Assembly (NCBI RefSeq): GCF_000949475.1
Contig: NZ_JRHC01000006.1
Span: 62,001 to 126,000 of the forward strand
Source of the DNA: Draconibacterium sediminis
GTDB lineage: Bacteria; Bacteroidota; Bacteroidia; Bacteroidales; Prolixibacteraceae
Length of the DNA: 64,000 bases
Direction: 5' to 3'
The notes beneath the pieces were generated by a model. The model was not told the origin of the DNA. It made no database searches and worked only from the letters and a program-made list of their open reading frames with translations. Below are positions 1 to 9,400 of the stretch, piece after piece. Position numbers and translations under genes: made by a program. Numbering within the stretch: position 1 is the stretch's first letter; each line of letters starts with the position of its first letter.

Positions 1-574
1 GTTTTGCAATGGTGTGCCATTCCTCGGGCTGCGCAATGGTTTTCAGATCGTCGTTTAATTTTACAAGTTTCAAACCTCCCCAGAACGAACCAAACGACAT
101 CCATGGTTGCCCGTCGTCATCGAAAGCAATGGCTGGGTCGATGGCATTCCAGTCATCTCTTCCGGGTACTGACTGAACCACATTGCCATGGTCGACCCAC
201 TTATAATCCGGATCTTCCGGATCGAGGGTACGATTGGTAGCAACGCCAATGCACGAAGTATTTTTACCAAAAGCTGAAACTGAATAGTATAAATAATACT
301 GATTATTGTGGAATATAATGTCGGGTGCCCACATGTGGCCTGCAAAATCATCCAGTGTTTCCGTAACCCATTGTGGAGTTTCCTGAAAAACACGGCCGTC
401 TCTGGTCCAGTTTTTCATATCCGGCGACGACCAAATAGTTATTCCCAATCCTGTACTAAACAGATAATAGTTATCGTTATGTTGCGTAATAACAGGGTCG
501 TGTACAAAGATTTGGGAAAATACCTTTCCTGAAAAAAGGATCAGGGCAATGAGTATGATTAATTTTTGTTTCAT
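1..574 (-). CDS. GH43 endo-arabinanase-like glycosidase, 3' end outside the window
   Basis: The reading frame starts at the ATG ending at 574 and stays open to base 1, so about 191 N-terminal residues are visible and the C-terminus is missing. A signal peptide (hydrophobic run, then FSQ) is followed at once by the HDPVI motif that carries the GH43 catalytic-base aspartate. Further on are WAPDI, YYLYYSVSAFG and NAIDPAI, the last holding the transition-state-modulating aspartate. This order matches arabinan endo-1,5-alpha-L-arabinosidases of GH43. It lies 13 bp downstream of a second GH43 gene and is the last visible gene of the susCD transcription unit. The likely role is cleavage of the arabinan backbone outside the cytoplasm. 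Family is secure; exact specificity is inferred. Confidence 0.85.
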   Translation of the reverse strand, partial: MKQKLIILIALILFSGKVFSQIFVHDPVITQHNDNYYLFSTGLGITIWSSPDMKNWTRDGRVFQETPQWVTETLDDFAGHMWAPDIIFHNNQYYLYYSVSAFGKNTSCIGVATNRTLDPEDPDYKWVDHGNVVQSVPGRDDWNAIDPAIAFDDDGQPWMSFGSFWGGLKLVKLNDDLKTIAQPEEWHTIAK

Positions 575-587
575 TTTGATGTCATAT

Positions 588-1583
588 TTATTGAATTCCT
601 TCTGAAGTCATGATCACCCGCTTCATGGTTCCATCTTCGTTGTAATAAAGCCGGTCGATACATACCGATCGGCGAAAGCTTCCACCGTGAGGTTGAATAC
701 CGCCGGTGTGATAAAAGAAGTACCAGTTACCCTTGTATTCGATAATGGCCTGGTGATTGGTGTTTGAATTACCGGCCAGCTCGTTTAAAATTCCCTTGTA
801 TTCCCATGGTCCGGTAATCGAACGACTCATGGCGTAAGCTGTTTTTTCAGGAAACTGATAGGCGTATGACAGGTAATACCAGTCGCCACGTTTATGAATC
901 CACGGGGCTTCGGTAAAATTAGGCAGATCAACGGTGTGTATTTCACCATCCAGTTCGATCATATTATCTTTTAGTTTTGCCCAGTAACAAGCTGTATTTC
1001 CCCAATAAAGGTAGGCCTGACCATCATCGTCGATGTAAACTGTCGGATCAATATCGTCCCAGCTAATTTTTGTATGTTCCGTGGTCATATCGTTTGTTAT
1101 TAGTGCTTTTTCCAAAGCATCTTTAAACGGACCGACAGGGCTGTCGGAAACAGCAACACCAATTGCTTTTCCATGAATACTTCCATGTTCAACGGTTACG
1201 TACCAATAAAACTTACCATCCTTTTCAATTACCTGAGCAGCCCATGCGCTGTGTGCCGCCCACTCAAAATCGGCAGGTTTTAACGGCACCTGATGTTCTT
1301 TCCAGGTCACCAAATCGGTTGATGAGTACACCAGCCACTCGTTCATCTCGTAAAAGTTCTTTTCAATCGGAGCCTGATCATGTCCCGCATACAAATAAAC
1401 GGTATCGTTATAAACCAGAGCCGCCGGATCTGCTGTGTATTTATCGGTAATAATGGGGTTGTTAATTTGCATTGGAGTGCTATCCTTTGCAGTTGTTTTA
1501 AGCTCTGTTTTAACTTTTGTTGTACAGCCAAAATTAAGCGCAAATAGCAAAACGAATGTTGATGTAATGATCGATCGTCGCAT
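588..1583 (-). CDS. GH43 family glycosidase lipoprotein (arabinofuranosidase/xylosidase-like)
   Basis: A 331-residue protein with a lipoprotein signal (LNFGC, lipid-modified Cys20). GH43 catalytic residues are visible: Asp52 in TADPAA (general base), Asp179 in DDIDPT (pKa modulator) and Glu225 in FTEAPW (general acid). A single five-bladed propeller fills the length and no carbohydrate-binding module is attached. NTNHQAI near residue 275 is the usual active-site histidine region. It follows susD after a hairpin terminator and precedes the endo-arabinanase by 13 bp. It is probably surface- or periplasm-anchored and removes arabinose side chains or end groups. Beta-xylosidase activity cannot be excluded from sequence. 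Confidence 0.85.
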   Translation of the reverse strand: MRRSIITSTFVLLFALNFGCTTKVKTELKTTAKDSTPMQINNPIITDKYTADPAALVYNDTVYLYAGHDQAPIEKNFYEMNEWLVYSSTDLVTWKEHQVPLKPADFEWAAHSAWAAQVIEKDGKFYWYVTVEHGSIHGKAIGVAVSDSPVGPFKDALEKALITNDMTTEHTKISWDDIDPTVYIDDDGQAYLYWGNTACYWAKLKDNMIELDGEIHTVDLPNFTEAPWIHKRGDWYYLSYAYQFPEKTAYAMSRSITGPWEYKGILNELAGNSNTNHQAIIEYKGNWYFFYHTGGIQPHGGSFRRSVCIDRLYYNEDGTMKRVIMTSEGIQ

Positions 1584-1600
1584 GTTATTGATGAAAGAAA

Positions 1601-1634
1601 GAAAAGGCAGGCTATAACAGAGACCTGCCTTTTC
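1601..1634 (-). terminator. Hairpin between susD and the GH43 genes
   Basis: An 11-bp perfect stem, GAAAAGGCAGG with CCTGCCTTTTC, separated by 12 bases. On the minus strand it follows the susD stop codon and comes before the GH43 ATG at 1583. It ends in a C/T-rich run, so partial termination would give more SusCD than enzyme transcript. The hairpin is seen; the effect is inferred. Confidence 0.6.
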
Positions 1635-1651
1635 TGTATTAATCTATATTC

Positions 1652-3193
1652 TTAAATTCCCCAACCCGGGTTTTGTGTATAATTTGGATTTTTGTCGCGT
1701 TCAGCCGGTGGAATAGGAAAGTATTCGCGACCTTCGATAAATCCTGAAAATTCTGAATCGTGGTCTTTTAATTCCTGAAGTCTGTCTGCATTGTATAACC
1801 AACCCCAGCGAACAATGTCTTCGAAACGAATTCCTTCGAAAGCAAATTCCAGCACTTTATCATGTGAAAGCTGATTGTAGAATTCTTCGCGCCCCATGCT
1901 TGCAATATCAGCAGAAATATCGGCTAAATCCGATCTGTCGCGTACCATCTGGATGTATTGTCCGGCTACTCCGGCATTTCCAAGTTCGTACTGACATTCT
2001 GCATACATCATCAATACTTCTGCATAACGCATTACTCGTTCGTTGATATCCGAACGCCAGTCGAATTCATTAGCTACTTCCGTAGAAAAGGCGTTTGTAT
2101 ATTTTCGAATATAAACATCGTCCCATCTCGACGCATCGAAAGCTTCTCTGAATGGAGTTCCGTACATCGTACATGCTGTTGTATCGTAGCTCATGCTAAT
2201 AGTGGCACGTGGGTCAACTTCACCATCAACTGTTTTTTCAGCCATATATTCATCAAAAATCCATCGTGTTGCTGCAGCATCGCCAAAACCATAGCCTGTT
2301 GGAGCAAAAGTAATAGCGTGAGCCGATGTTTTCGACCAGTCGGCAGCAGGCTGGCTTACCCATCCTAATACTGTTCCACCTACATTTCGGTCGAGCTGAA
2401 TTTCGAAGATCGACTCGGAATTGTTCTCGTTAGATGTGGTAAAGTTATCAGCATAATTAGGAACCAGGTTGTATACGCCAAGATCGATAACCTGTTTTAA
2501 ATAATTCGATGCATTTTCGTAATCGTGGTTCATTAAATATGATTTGCCAACAAATGCAAGTGCGGCACCTTTTGTTGCGCGCCCCAAATCAGTCTCAGGA
2601 TAAGTTGTTGGCAATAAATCGGCTGCGGCTTTAAAATCATCTATAACAGCTGCCCAGGCAACTTCAGGACTTACCTGTTCCGGATACAAGTCTTCTTCGC
2701 TTTGGTATGTGTTCATAACCAAAGGAATATTTCTGAAAAATGAAACCAGGTAATAGTTTGACAAACCTCTTAAAAATAAAGCTTCGCCTTTGTATTGATC
2801 GTAAGTAGCCTGGTTGGCAAACTCAACATTATCGATGTTTTCAAGAACCTGGTTGGCACGGTTAATTACACCATAGAATGCGGTCCATGGCCACTGCGCC
2901 ATAATTGGGTCTTCATCCAGGTTAAATTTACCTGTTAAACTTAATACGCGCCATGGGCTGAAACTCTGAATATCATCGCCTTTCAGGCTTAAAGCAAAAG
3001 GTACAAAACGCAGCCAGGTGCCATCATAAAGTAATCCCATATAGGTGGCACTAACGCCGGCTTTTACATCAGCTTCCGATTGCCAGAAGGTTTCGGTAGT
3101 TTGCAGATTCGGGTTGCTTAACTCCAACCACTCTTCGTTACATGATGCCATGAACAAGGTTAAGAAGGCAAGAAAAATATATTTTAATTTCAT
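1652..3193 (-). CDS. SusD/RagB family surface glycan-binding lipoprotein
   Basis: A 513-residue protein with a lipoprotein signal peptide (LFMASCNEEW). The N-terminal NPNLQTTETFW segment, the TPR-like helical body (KGEALFLRGLSNYYLV, GAALAFVGKSYLMN) and the C-terminal EFAFEGIRFEDIVRWG and YFPIPPAE..NPNYTQNPG segments are the SusD_N and RagB/SusD signatures. SusD proteins lie on the cell surface and form a lid over the SusC channel, capturing oligosaccharide. The gene starts 21 bp after the susC stop, in the same operon. Ligand specificity (arabinan) is inferred from the neighbouring GH43 enzymes. Confidence 0.95.
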   Translation of the reverse strand: MKLKYIFLAFLTLFMASCNEEWLELSNPNLQTTETFWQSEADVKAGVSATYMGLLYDGTWLRFVPFALSLKGDDIQSFSPWRVLSLTGKFNLDEDPIMAQWPWTAFYGVINRANQVLENIDNVEFANQATYDQYKGEALFLRGLSNYYLVSFFRNIPLVMNTYQSEEDLYPEQVSPEVAWAAVIDDFKAAADLLPTTYPETDLGRATKGAALAFVGKSYLMNHDYENASNYLKQVIDLGVYNLVPNYADNFTTSNENNSESIFEIQLDRNVGGTVLGWVSQPAADWSKTSAHAITFAPTGYGFGDAAATRWIFDEYMAEKTVDGEVDPRATISMSYDTTACTMYGTPFREAFDASRWDDVYIRKYTNAFSTEVANEFDWRSDINERVMRYAEVLMMYAECQYELGNAGVAGQYIQMVRDRSDLADISADIASMGREEFYNQLSHDKVLEFAFEGIRFEDIVRWGWLYNADRLQELKDHDSEFSGFIEGREYFPIPPAERDKNPNYTQNPGWGI

Positions 3194-3214
3194 GATAATA
3201 CTTTTTAGTTATTA

Positions 3215-6200
3215 TTAAAATCCAACTTTTACACCGAACAAAATTGTTCGTGGAGTAGGTAATCCACCTGAGAAATCGGTAAATGCTTTGTTTGCCGCCG
3301 CACCATTGTCGGTTCCGCGACTAAATAACCCGTCGTTATTAAATTCAGGATCGTAGCCCGAGTATTTGGTAATGGTAATGGCGTTTTGAACCGAACCATA
3401 CAAACGAACTGATGACAGGTTTAAGAAATCGAGTGCTGATGCGGGTAAGGTGTATCCTAACTCGATGTTCGAGAATCGCAGGTAGTCGCCATCTTCCAAC
3501 CAGAAATCTGACGCTCTTGTGTTACGGTTTGGATCATCTCGGATTATCCGTGGTCTTCCTGTATCGGTATTACCAGGTCTCCATCTGTCCATCAGGTCAG
3601 TGCTCATGTTTTCTAAACCGGCACCGGCACGAAGACCATTTCCAATGGCATTAACAACTTTGTTTCCGGCAGCACCTTGAGCAGAAACAGTAAAGTCGAA
3701 GTTTTTGTATTCAGCGTTGAAGTTAAAACCATAATAAAAATTTGGTAGTGCGCTTCCAATGTGTGTACGGTCGTCTTCCGTAATTTCATTGTCGTTGTTA
3801 AGATCTTTGAACATGAAGTCACCGGCATCGGTTAGATTTTCCTGGTAAAGACCGTCAGGAGCGTTGGCATCCAGTGCTTCAACTTCTGCTTTACTTTGGA
3901 ATACTTTTTCTACCACGTAACCATACAGTTCACCTACCTCGGTACCAACATCGGTACGGCTCCAGTTTCCGTCAATTGGGTTAATTCCTTCACCCAGGCT
4001 CAACACCTCGTTTTTAAGGGTAGAGAAGTTAGCATTTACGCTGTATTTAAATTCTCCTTCAGCCTTACGATAAGTGGCATTAAATTCAAATCCCTGGTTT
4101 TTAACCGATAGTGCGTTTCTTACAGGTGATTCCCAATCGTACCACCCCAGGTGAGTTGGAGTAGGAATAGTTCCTAACAGGTCATCAACTCTTTTTATAT
4201 AATATTCTGTTGTAAACAGGATCCTGTTTTCAAGAAGTCCGAAATCCAGACCAATGTTGGTGGTTTTCGATTGCTCCCATTTAATGTCGGTTGAAGCAGG
4301 AATAAACTGAGCTGCACCGGCAACGGCGTTACCATTTAATACATAACTTGCGTATGGGTTAATGTAGCCCTGGTAGCGGTAATCTCCAATGTTTTGATTA
4401 CCCAGCACACCGTAACTTGCACGAACTTTTAACTGGCTGATAAATTCGCTTGAAGCTAAAAAGTCTTCCTGATGAGCTTTCCATGCTACTGCTACAGATG
4501 GGAAGTTACCCCACTTGTTTTGCGGACTGAATCGCGACGATCCATCGCGACGTATTGTTGCTGTCAGCAAATACTTGTCATCGTATCCAAGAATTACTCT
4601 ACCGAAATAAGAAGCCAAACGTGACTGGAATTCATCGCCACTGCTTGTTCTGTCTTCTCCGTTACTGAGTTGTTTAAAATAAGGTTCTGAGAAACCTTCT
4701 GCATGGCCGAATGATCGTGACATGAATGTGTTAAGAGCACTTTGTCCAACCAAAGCATTCACTGTTAATTTATCGATTGTTGTATTGTACGACAAAGTAT
4801 TTTCGATGGTACCTGTGTAGCCATAGCCGCGGTTATCATCCATTTTTGCAATGGTGTTTGAAAAACCGGCAAACCAACCCAGGTCGTAAAGTGGTTCAAA
4901 GTGGTAATCGCGCCAGTCGGTGCGCTCGTAACTTAAACTAAGCTTGTATTTTAATCCTTTAATGATTTCATACTCACCATAAACGTTTCCAATCAAACGA
5001 TATCTTTTAGTATTACTCTCAATCAGATTATTCATTCCTATAACATTGGCAGAATAGGCTCCGTGCAAGTCGGCACTTGCCGAAGAGTAACCATTCATTT
5101 TAGTTTCGTCGTAAACCGGAAGTGTAGGAATAGCCGAAGCGGTGTAACCTAACATGGTTCCATCGTGCAGAAATGACATCAAATCACTATTAGCATAAGT
5201 GTAGTGTATCGATTCGCCTACTTTTAGTTTACCCAGTTTATGATCGGAGTTAACCATTATACCATATCGGGTGTAGTTGGGGCCGTTACCCTGAACCGTA
5301 CCGGTTTGGTCAAAATAGTTGAGACTCATACTGAAATTCGATATCTCATTTCCTCCGCTAACCGAAATGGTTTGGTTATTAATATGGCCTGTTTTAAACA
5401 ATTCATCCTGCCAGTTGGTGTTTACATTATCAACGTAATAAGGGCTTGATGGATCGTTCGCTGGGAAAATGTACAGCTCGCTGTATTCAGGATATGCTTT
5501 TGCATTGTTGGTTGACTCGTTAACCAGCGTTTGATACTGTTCGCGGTCGAGCACATCCATACGTTCTGTAATTTCCTGAAAACCGTAATACCCACTGTAC
5601 GAAACGTTCATTTCGCCTTTTGTTCCGCGTTTTGTAGTAATGATAATTACACCGTTTGCCGCACGCGAACCATAAATCGCAGCTGCCGATGCATCTTTTA
5701 ATACCTGAATCGATTCGATGTTTTCGGTTGGGATATCATTTGCCGGAGCAAAAACACCATCGATAACATAAAGCGGATCGTTATTGGTAAACGAAGTGAT
5801 ACCACGAATTTTTACTTTCGGAGCGGCTCCCGGGTCGCCCGAGCTTTGGATGGATACACCGGCCACTTTACCTTGTAAAGCTTTACTTACATCGTTTGTA
5901 GCGGTTTTGGCCATTTCATCGGTTTCAACAACAGAAATAGAACCTGTTAAATCCGATTTTTTCTGGGTACCATACCCAATGGCTACCACTTCTTCAATTC
6001 CAAATACATCTTGTTGCAGTTGTACTTCAATACTTGACTTTCCTTCAAGCTGAACCTCCTGAGCAACAAAACCAATAAATGAAAACTGAAGTGTTGCGTT
6101 TTCGTTTGAAACAGAAATATTAAAATTACCGTCGACATCAGTAATCGTTCCGTTTGTAGTCCCTTTTTCAACTACGTTAACTCCGGGAAGAGTGGTGTTG

Positions 6201-6304
6201 CTCCCAGCGTCGAACACAACACCGGTTACTGCGTGTTGTGCGAAACTTATTCCTGAAGTGAATAGGAATAAACACACTAATAGATAAGTTAAGTTTCTCT
6301 TCAT
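3215..6304 (-). CDS. SusC/RagA family TonB-dependent outer-membrane transporter
   Basis: A 1029-residue protein with signal peptide (ends FAQ), a carboxypeptidase-regulatory-like domain (residues about 22-105), a TonB-box/plug region (EEVVAIGYGTQKKSDLTGSI, then GVSIQSSGDPGAAPKVKIRG and PLYVIDGV) and a long beta-barrel ending in aromatic FGVKVGF. This is the usual SusC length and domain order, without an N-terminal STN anti-sigma-interacting domain, so control through HTCS rather than ECF sigma/anti-sigma fits. It imports oligosaccharides across the outer membrane using TonB energy with the adjacent SusD. The start ATG lies 68 bp from a 21-bp-spaced GTGGAC repeat that is a candidate HTCS operator. 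Confidence 0.95.
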   Translation of the reverse strand: MKRNLTYLLVCLFLFTSGISFAQHAVTGVVFDAGSNTTLPGVNVVEKGTTNGTITDVDGNFNISVSNENATLQFSFIGFVAQEVQLEGKSSIEVQLQQDVFGIEEVVAIGYGTQKKSDLTGSISVVETDEMAKTATNDVSKALQGKVAGVSIQSSGDPGAAPKVKIRGITSFTNNDPLYVIDGVFAPANDIPTENIESIQVLKDASAAAIYGSRAANGVIIITTKRGTKGEMNVSYSGYYGFQEITERMDVLDREQYQTLVNESTNNAKAYPEYSELYIFPANDPSSPYYVDNVNTNWQDELFKTGHINNQTISVSGGNEISNFSMSLNYFDQTGTVQGNGPNYTRYGIMVNSDHKLGKLKVGESIHYTYANSDLMSFLHDGTMLGYTASAIPTLPVYDETKMNGYSSASADLHGAYSANVIGMNNLIESNTKRYRLIGNVYGEYEIIKGLKYKLSLSYERTDWRDYHFEPLYDLGWFAGFSNTIAKMDDNRGYGYTGTIENTLSYNTTIDKLTVNALVGQSALNTFMSRSFGHAEGFSEPYFKQLSNGEDRTSSGDEFQSRLASYFGRVILGYDDKYLLTATIRRDGSSRFSPQNKWGNFPSVAVAWKAHQEDFLASSEFISQLKVRASYGVLGNQNIGDYRYQGYINPYASYVLNGNAVAGAAQFIPASTDIKWEQSKTTNIGLDFGLLENRILFTTEYYIKRVDDLLGTIPTPTHLGWYDWESPVRNALSVKNQGFEFNATYRKAEGEFKYSVNANFSTLKNEVLSLGEGINPIDGNWSRTDVGTEVGELYGYVVEKVFQSKAEVEALDANAPDGLYQENLTDAGDFMFKDLNNDNEITEDDRTHIGSALPNFYYGFNFNAEYKNFDFTVSAQGAAGNKVVNAIGNGLRAGAGLENMSTDLMDRWRPGNTDTGRPRIIRDDPNRNTRASDFWLEDGDYLRFSNIELGYTLPASALDFLNLSSVRLYGSVQNAITITKYSGYDPEFNNDGLFSRGTDNGAAANKAFTDFSGGLPTPRTILFGVKVGF

Positions 6305-6371
6305 AATTAATTAAATTGGTTTACACTTTAAATTCTGAGTGTAAAATTACGGTGGGAGGGTATCCAATATG

Positions 6372-6398
6372 GTGGACAATTTAATATTGATAGTGGAC
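6372..6398. promoter_or_regulatory. Candidate HTCS operator upstream of susC
   Basis: GTGGAC occurs at 6372-6377 and again at 6393-6398, in the same orientation and exactly 21 bp (two helical turns) apart, in the 151-bp gap between the HTCS gene and susC. The same arrangement is found before the symporter gene at 13.4 kb. Two in-line half-sites two turns apart suit an AraC-type DNA-binding domain. The repeat is seen; binding is inferred. Confidence 0.6.
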
Positions 6399-6455
6399 GA
6401 TTGAGGAAATCTCGCTTATAGGGGATTAATAAGCTGATAACCAGCAAGTAAATTA

Positions 6456-9400
6456 TTATTTAGAAAACTCACTCGGGCTCGATCCGTAGAATTTTTTGAA
6501 AATACGACTGAAGTATTTTGGGTCGTTAAAACCGGTTTTAAAAGCAATTTCGGATATGGACTGATCGGTGGTTTTTATCATCTCAACCGCCTTTTTCAAT
6601 TTGTATGAATTGATGAAATCGGTAATGTTGAGATCGGTTAATGCCTTAATTTTTTTGTACAACAAACTTCGGCTTACAAACATTTCACGGGCAAATTGTT
6701 CCACCGAAAAGTTTGATTCGCTGTAATTTTTTTCCAGTACCTGGTAAGCTTTCGTAATAAACTCCTCGTCTAATTTGTTTGATGACAATTTTTCGGGAGC
6801 CACCTGTTCAGGGCTGCTGAATATGCTTTTTATTTTTCGGCGCGATTCAATGATGTTACGCATTTTTATTTGCAGAATCTGCAGGTTGAAAGGTTTCGGA
6901 ATGTAGTCGTCGGCACCGGTTTCCAGTCCTTCAATCCAGCTTTCTACCATATTTTTTGCGGTAAGCAGAATAATGGGGATATGGCTGGTTTGGATGTTCT
7001 TTTTCAGGCGGCTGCACAGTTCAATTCCGTCCATAACAGGCATCATCACATCGCTGATAATCAATTCGGGCGAATATTTCCTGGCCATTTCCAGACCGAT
7101 TTTTCCGTTTTCGGCACCCAATACCCGGTAATCCGATCGGAGTGTTTGTAACAGGAAGCTACGCAAATCGAAATTGTCCTCCACAATTAAAATGGTAGGT
7201 TTTGTTTTGTTTCCGGATGTTACTTCATCCAGTTCGTAGTTGGTGTTACGCGCCACAATATGCTCGGTAAGTACATTTACCCGGCCTTCAAGATTGATTT
7301 CGGTGGGCACATTGGTTTCGTTAATGGCCTCCGAATCAAAACGGTCTTTCGAATACGGCAAACACACCGTAAAGGTGCTGCCTTTTTTAGGTTCACTTTC
7401 CACTTTAATTTCGCCGCTTAAGGCCTGAACAATCTCGTAAGTAAGTGCCAAACCAATCCCAGAACTGGTAAAATCGGTTTGTTTTCCCGATTCTGTATCT
7501 TTATAAAAGCGGTTAAAAATGTGGGGCATATGTTCTTTGGAAATTCCGCGTCCGGTATCAATAACACTGATTGCCACAAACGGAGTTGGAATACAATCTT
7601 CCCGTTCTTTGGTAATTTTCTCAACTTTTAAAGTGATTGCCCCTGAGGCCGGAGTGTTTTTAAAGGCATTGGAAAGCAGGTTGTAAAATACGTTTTCCAC
7701 TTTCTCTGCATCAAACCATGTTTCTTCGTTTATTTCGGTTTCAATAAAGCGGTAGTTAATTTTCTGGTGCTCGGCCAGGTCTTTAAACGACTCGAAAATA
7801 CCATATAAAAATCCTTGCAGGTCGCCTTTGCTAACGTATAGTTGTAGTTTTCCGGTTTCAATACGGCGGAAATACAGCAACTGGTTAATAAGGTGCAGCA
7901 AACGTTGTGCGTTGCGGTTAATAATATTTAGCGTATTCTGAGTGTTAACGTCGGCTTTCATATTTTTCATTAACTGCTCCAAGGGGTCGATAATAAGCGT
8001 TAAGGGTGTGCGGAATTCGTGCGAAATATTGGTAAAAAACCGTAGGCGCAACTGATTAACCAGCTTAACCTTTTCGTTCAGTTCAATTACTTCGTCGCGC
8101 TGTTTGGCAATTTGTTGGTTTTGTTTTTCAAGTTCTTCTTTTTGCTCCTCAATTTTAAAAGTACGCTCTCGAACCTGCTTTTCCAGCTTTCGTTTTTGTT
8201 CTTTCAGGAATTGCGTACGGTAGCGAATGTAAACTAAAACCATTGCAATGATAAACAGCACCGCCAGTATTTGAAACCAGGCTGTTTCCCAAAACGGAGG
8301 AACAATGGTTATGGTAAGTGCGGTGTAGTTTTCCGACCAGATACCATCGCTGTTGGCAGCTTTTACCTTAAAAACATACTGTCCTCCTGAAAGGTTTGTG
8401 TAGTTGGCAAAACGGCGGTTCGATGAAACTTCAACCCAGTTTTGATCCACCCCTTCCATTTGATAGGCGTATTTTATTTTTCCCGGCTGAAAATAATCGA
8501 GTGCTGAAAACTCGATGGAGAAAACAGCATCTTTATAGGAGAGCGAAATTTCCTTTGTTTCGCTTATTGGTGCGTTCAGAATTACTTTTGAATGGTATTT
8601 TTCGCCAATAATCACCGGATCGCTAAATACCGAGAATTGCGTAAATACCGGCTGCGGAATATTTGGATACGATTCGAAATCGGCCGGGTTAAAATAGTTC
8701 AGGCCCTCTACACCGCCAAAATATAAATTTCCCCGGTCGTCGGAGCAGGAGGCCGACCAATAAAACTGATCGCTCAACAATCCATCACTTGAGTAGTAGT
8801 TCTGGAACGTTTCGCTAATCGGATCAAACTTCGATAATCCGTTATCGGTAGATATCCACAGATTTCCATCAGCGTCTTCTTCAATTCCATAGGCAACATT
8901 ATTGCATAATCCGTTCTGTTGGTTGTAATTAATAAAGCTGCCGCCATTTCCGTTTTCAATGTATTTGCAAATGCCGTTTCCGTAGGTGCCAATCCAAATG
9001 GTTCCGTCGTGTGCTTCACAAAAAGAGATAACATAATTGCCGGCTAGCGATTCTGGATCAGCCGGATCGGTTAAATATTTCTCGAAATCGAATTGTTCGG
9101 TATTTTCGTCAAGAGCAAGTAGTTCTGATCGTTTGAAACGGTACAGACCATTTTCGGTACCCACCCAGACTCTGCTTTTGCTGTCGGTTAAAATACAACC
9201 AACTTCGAGCGCCTGATCGATGTTCATTTTTTCGTGAACATGCAGGAAAATATTTTCCCCGGGATTATAAATATCAAGTCCTCCTCGCGTACCTATTAAA
9301 ATGTGTTTATTGTCGAGGTATTCGAGACTGGAAATAAAGCTGCTGCACAGACTTCTGTTGTCACCGGGTATGTTTATCAGAATTTCAAAACGATTTTGTT

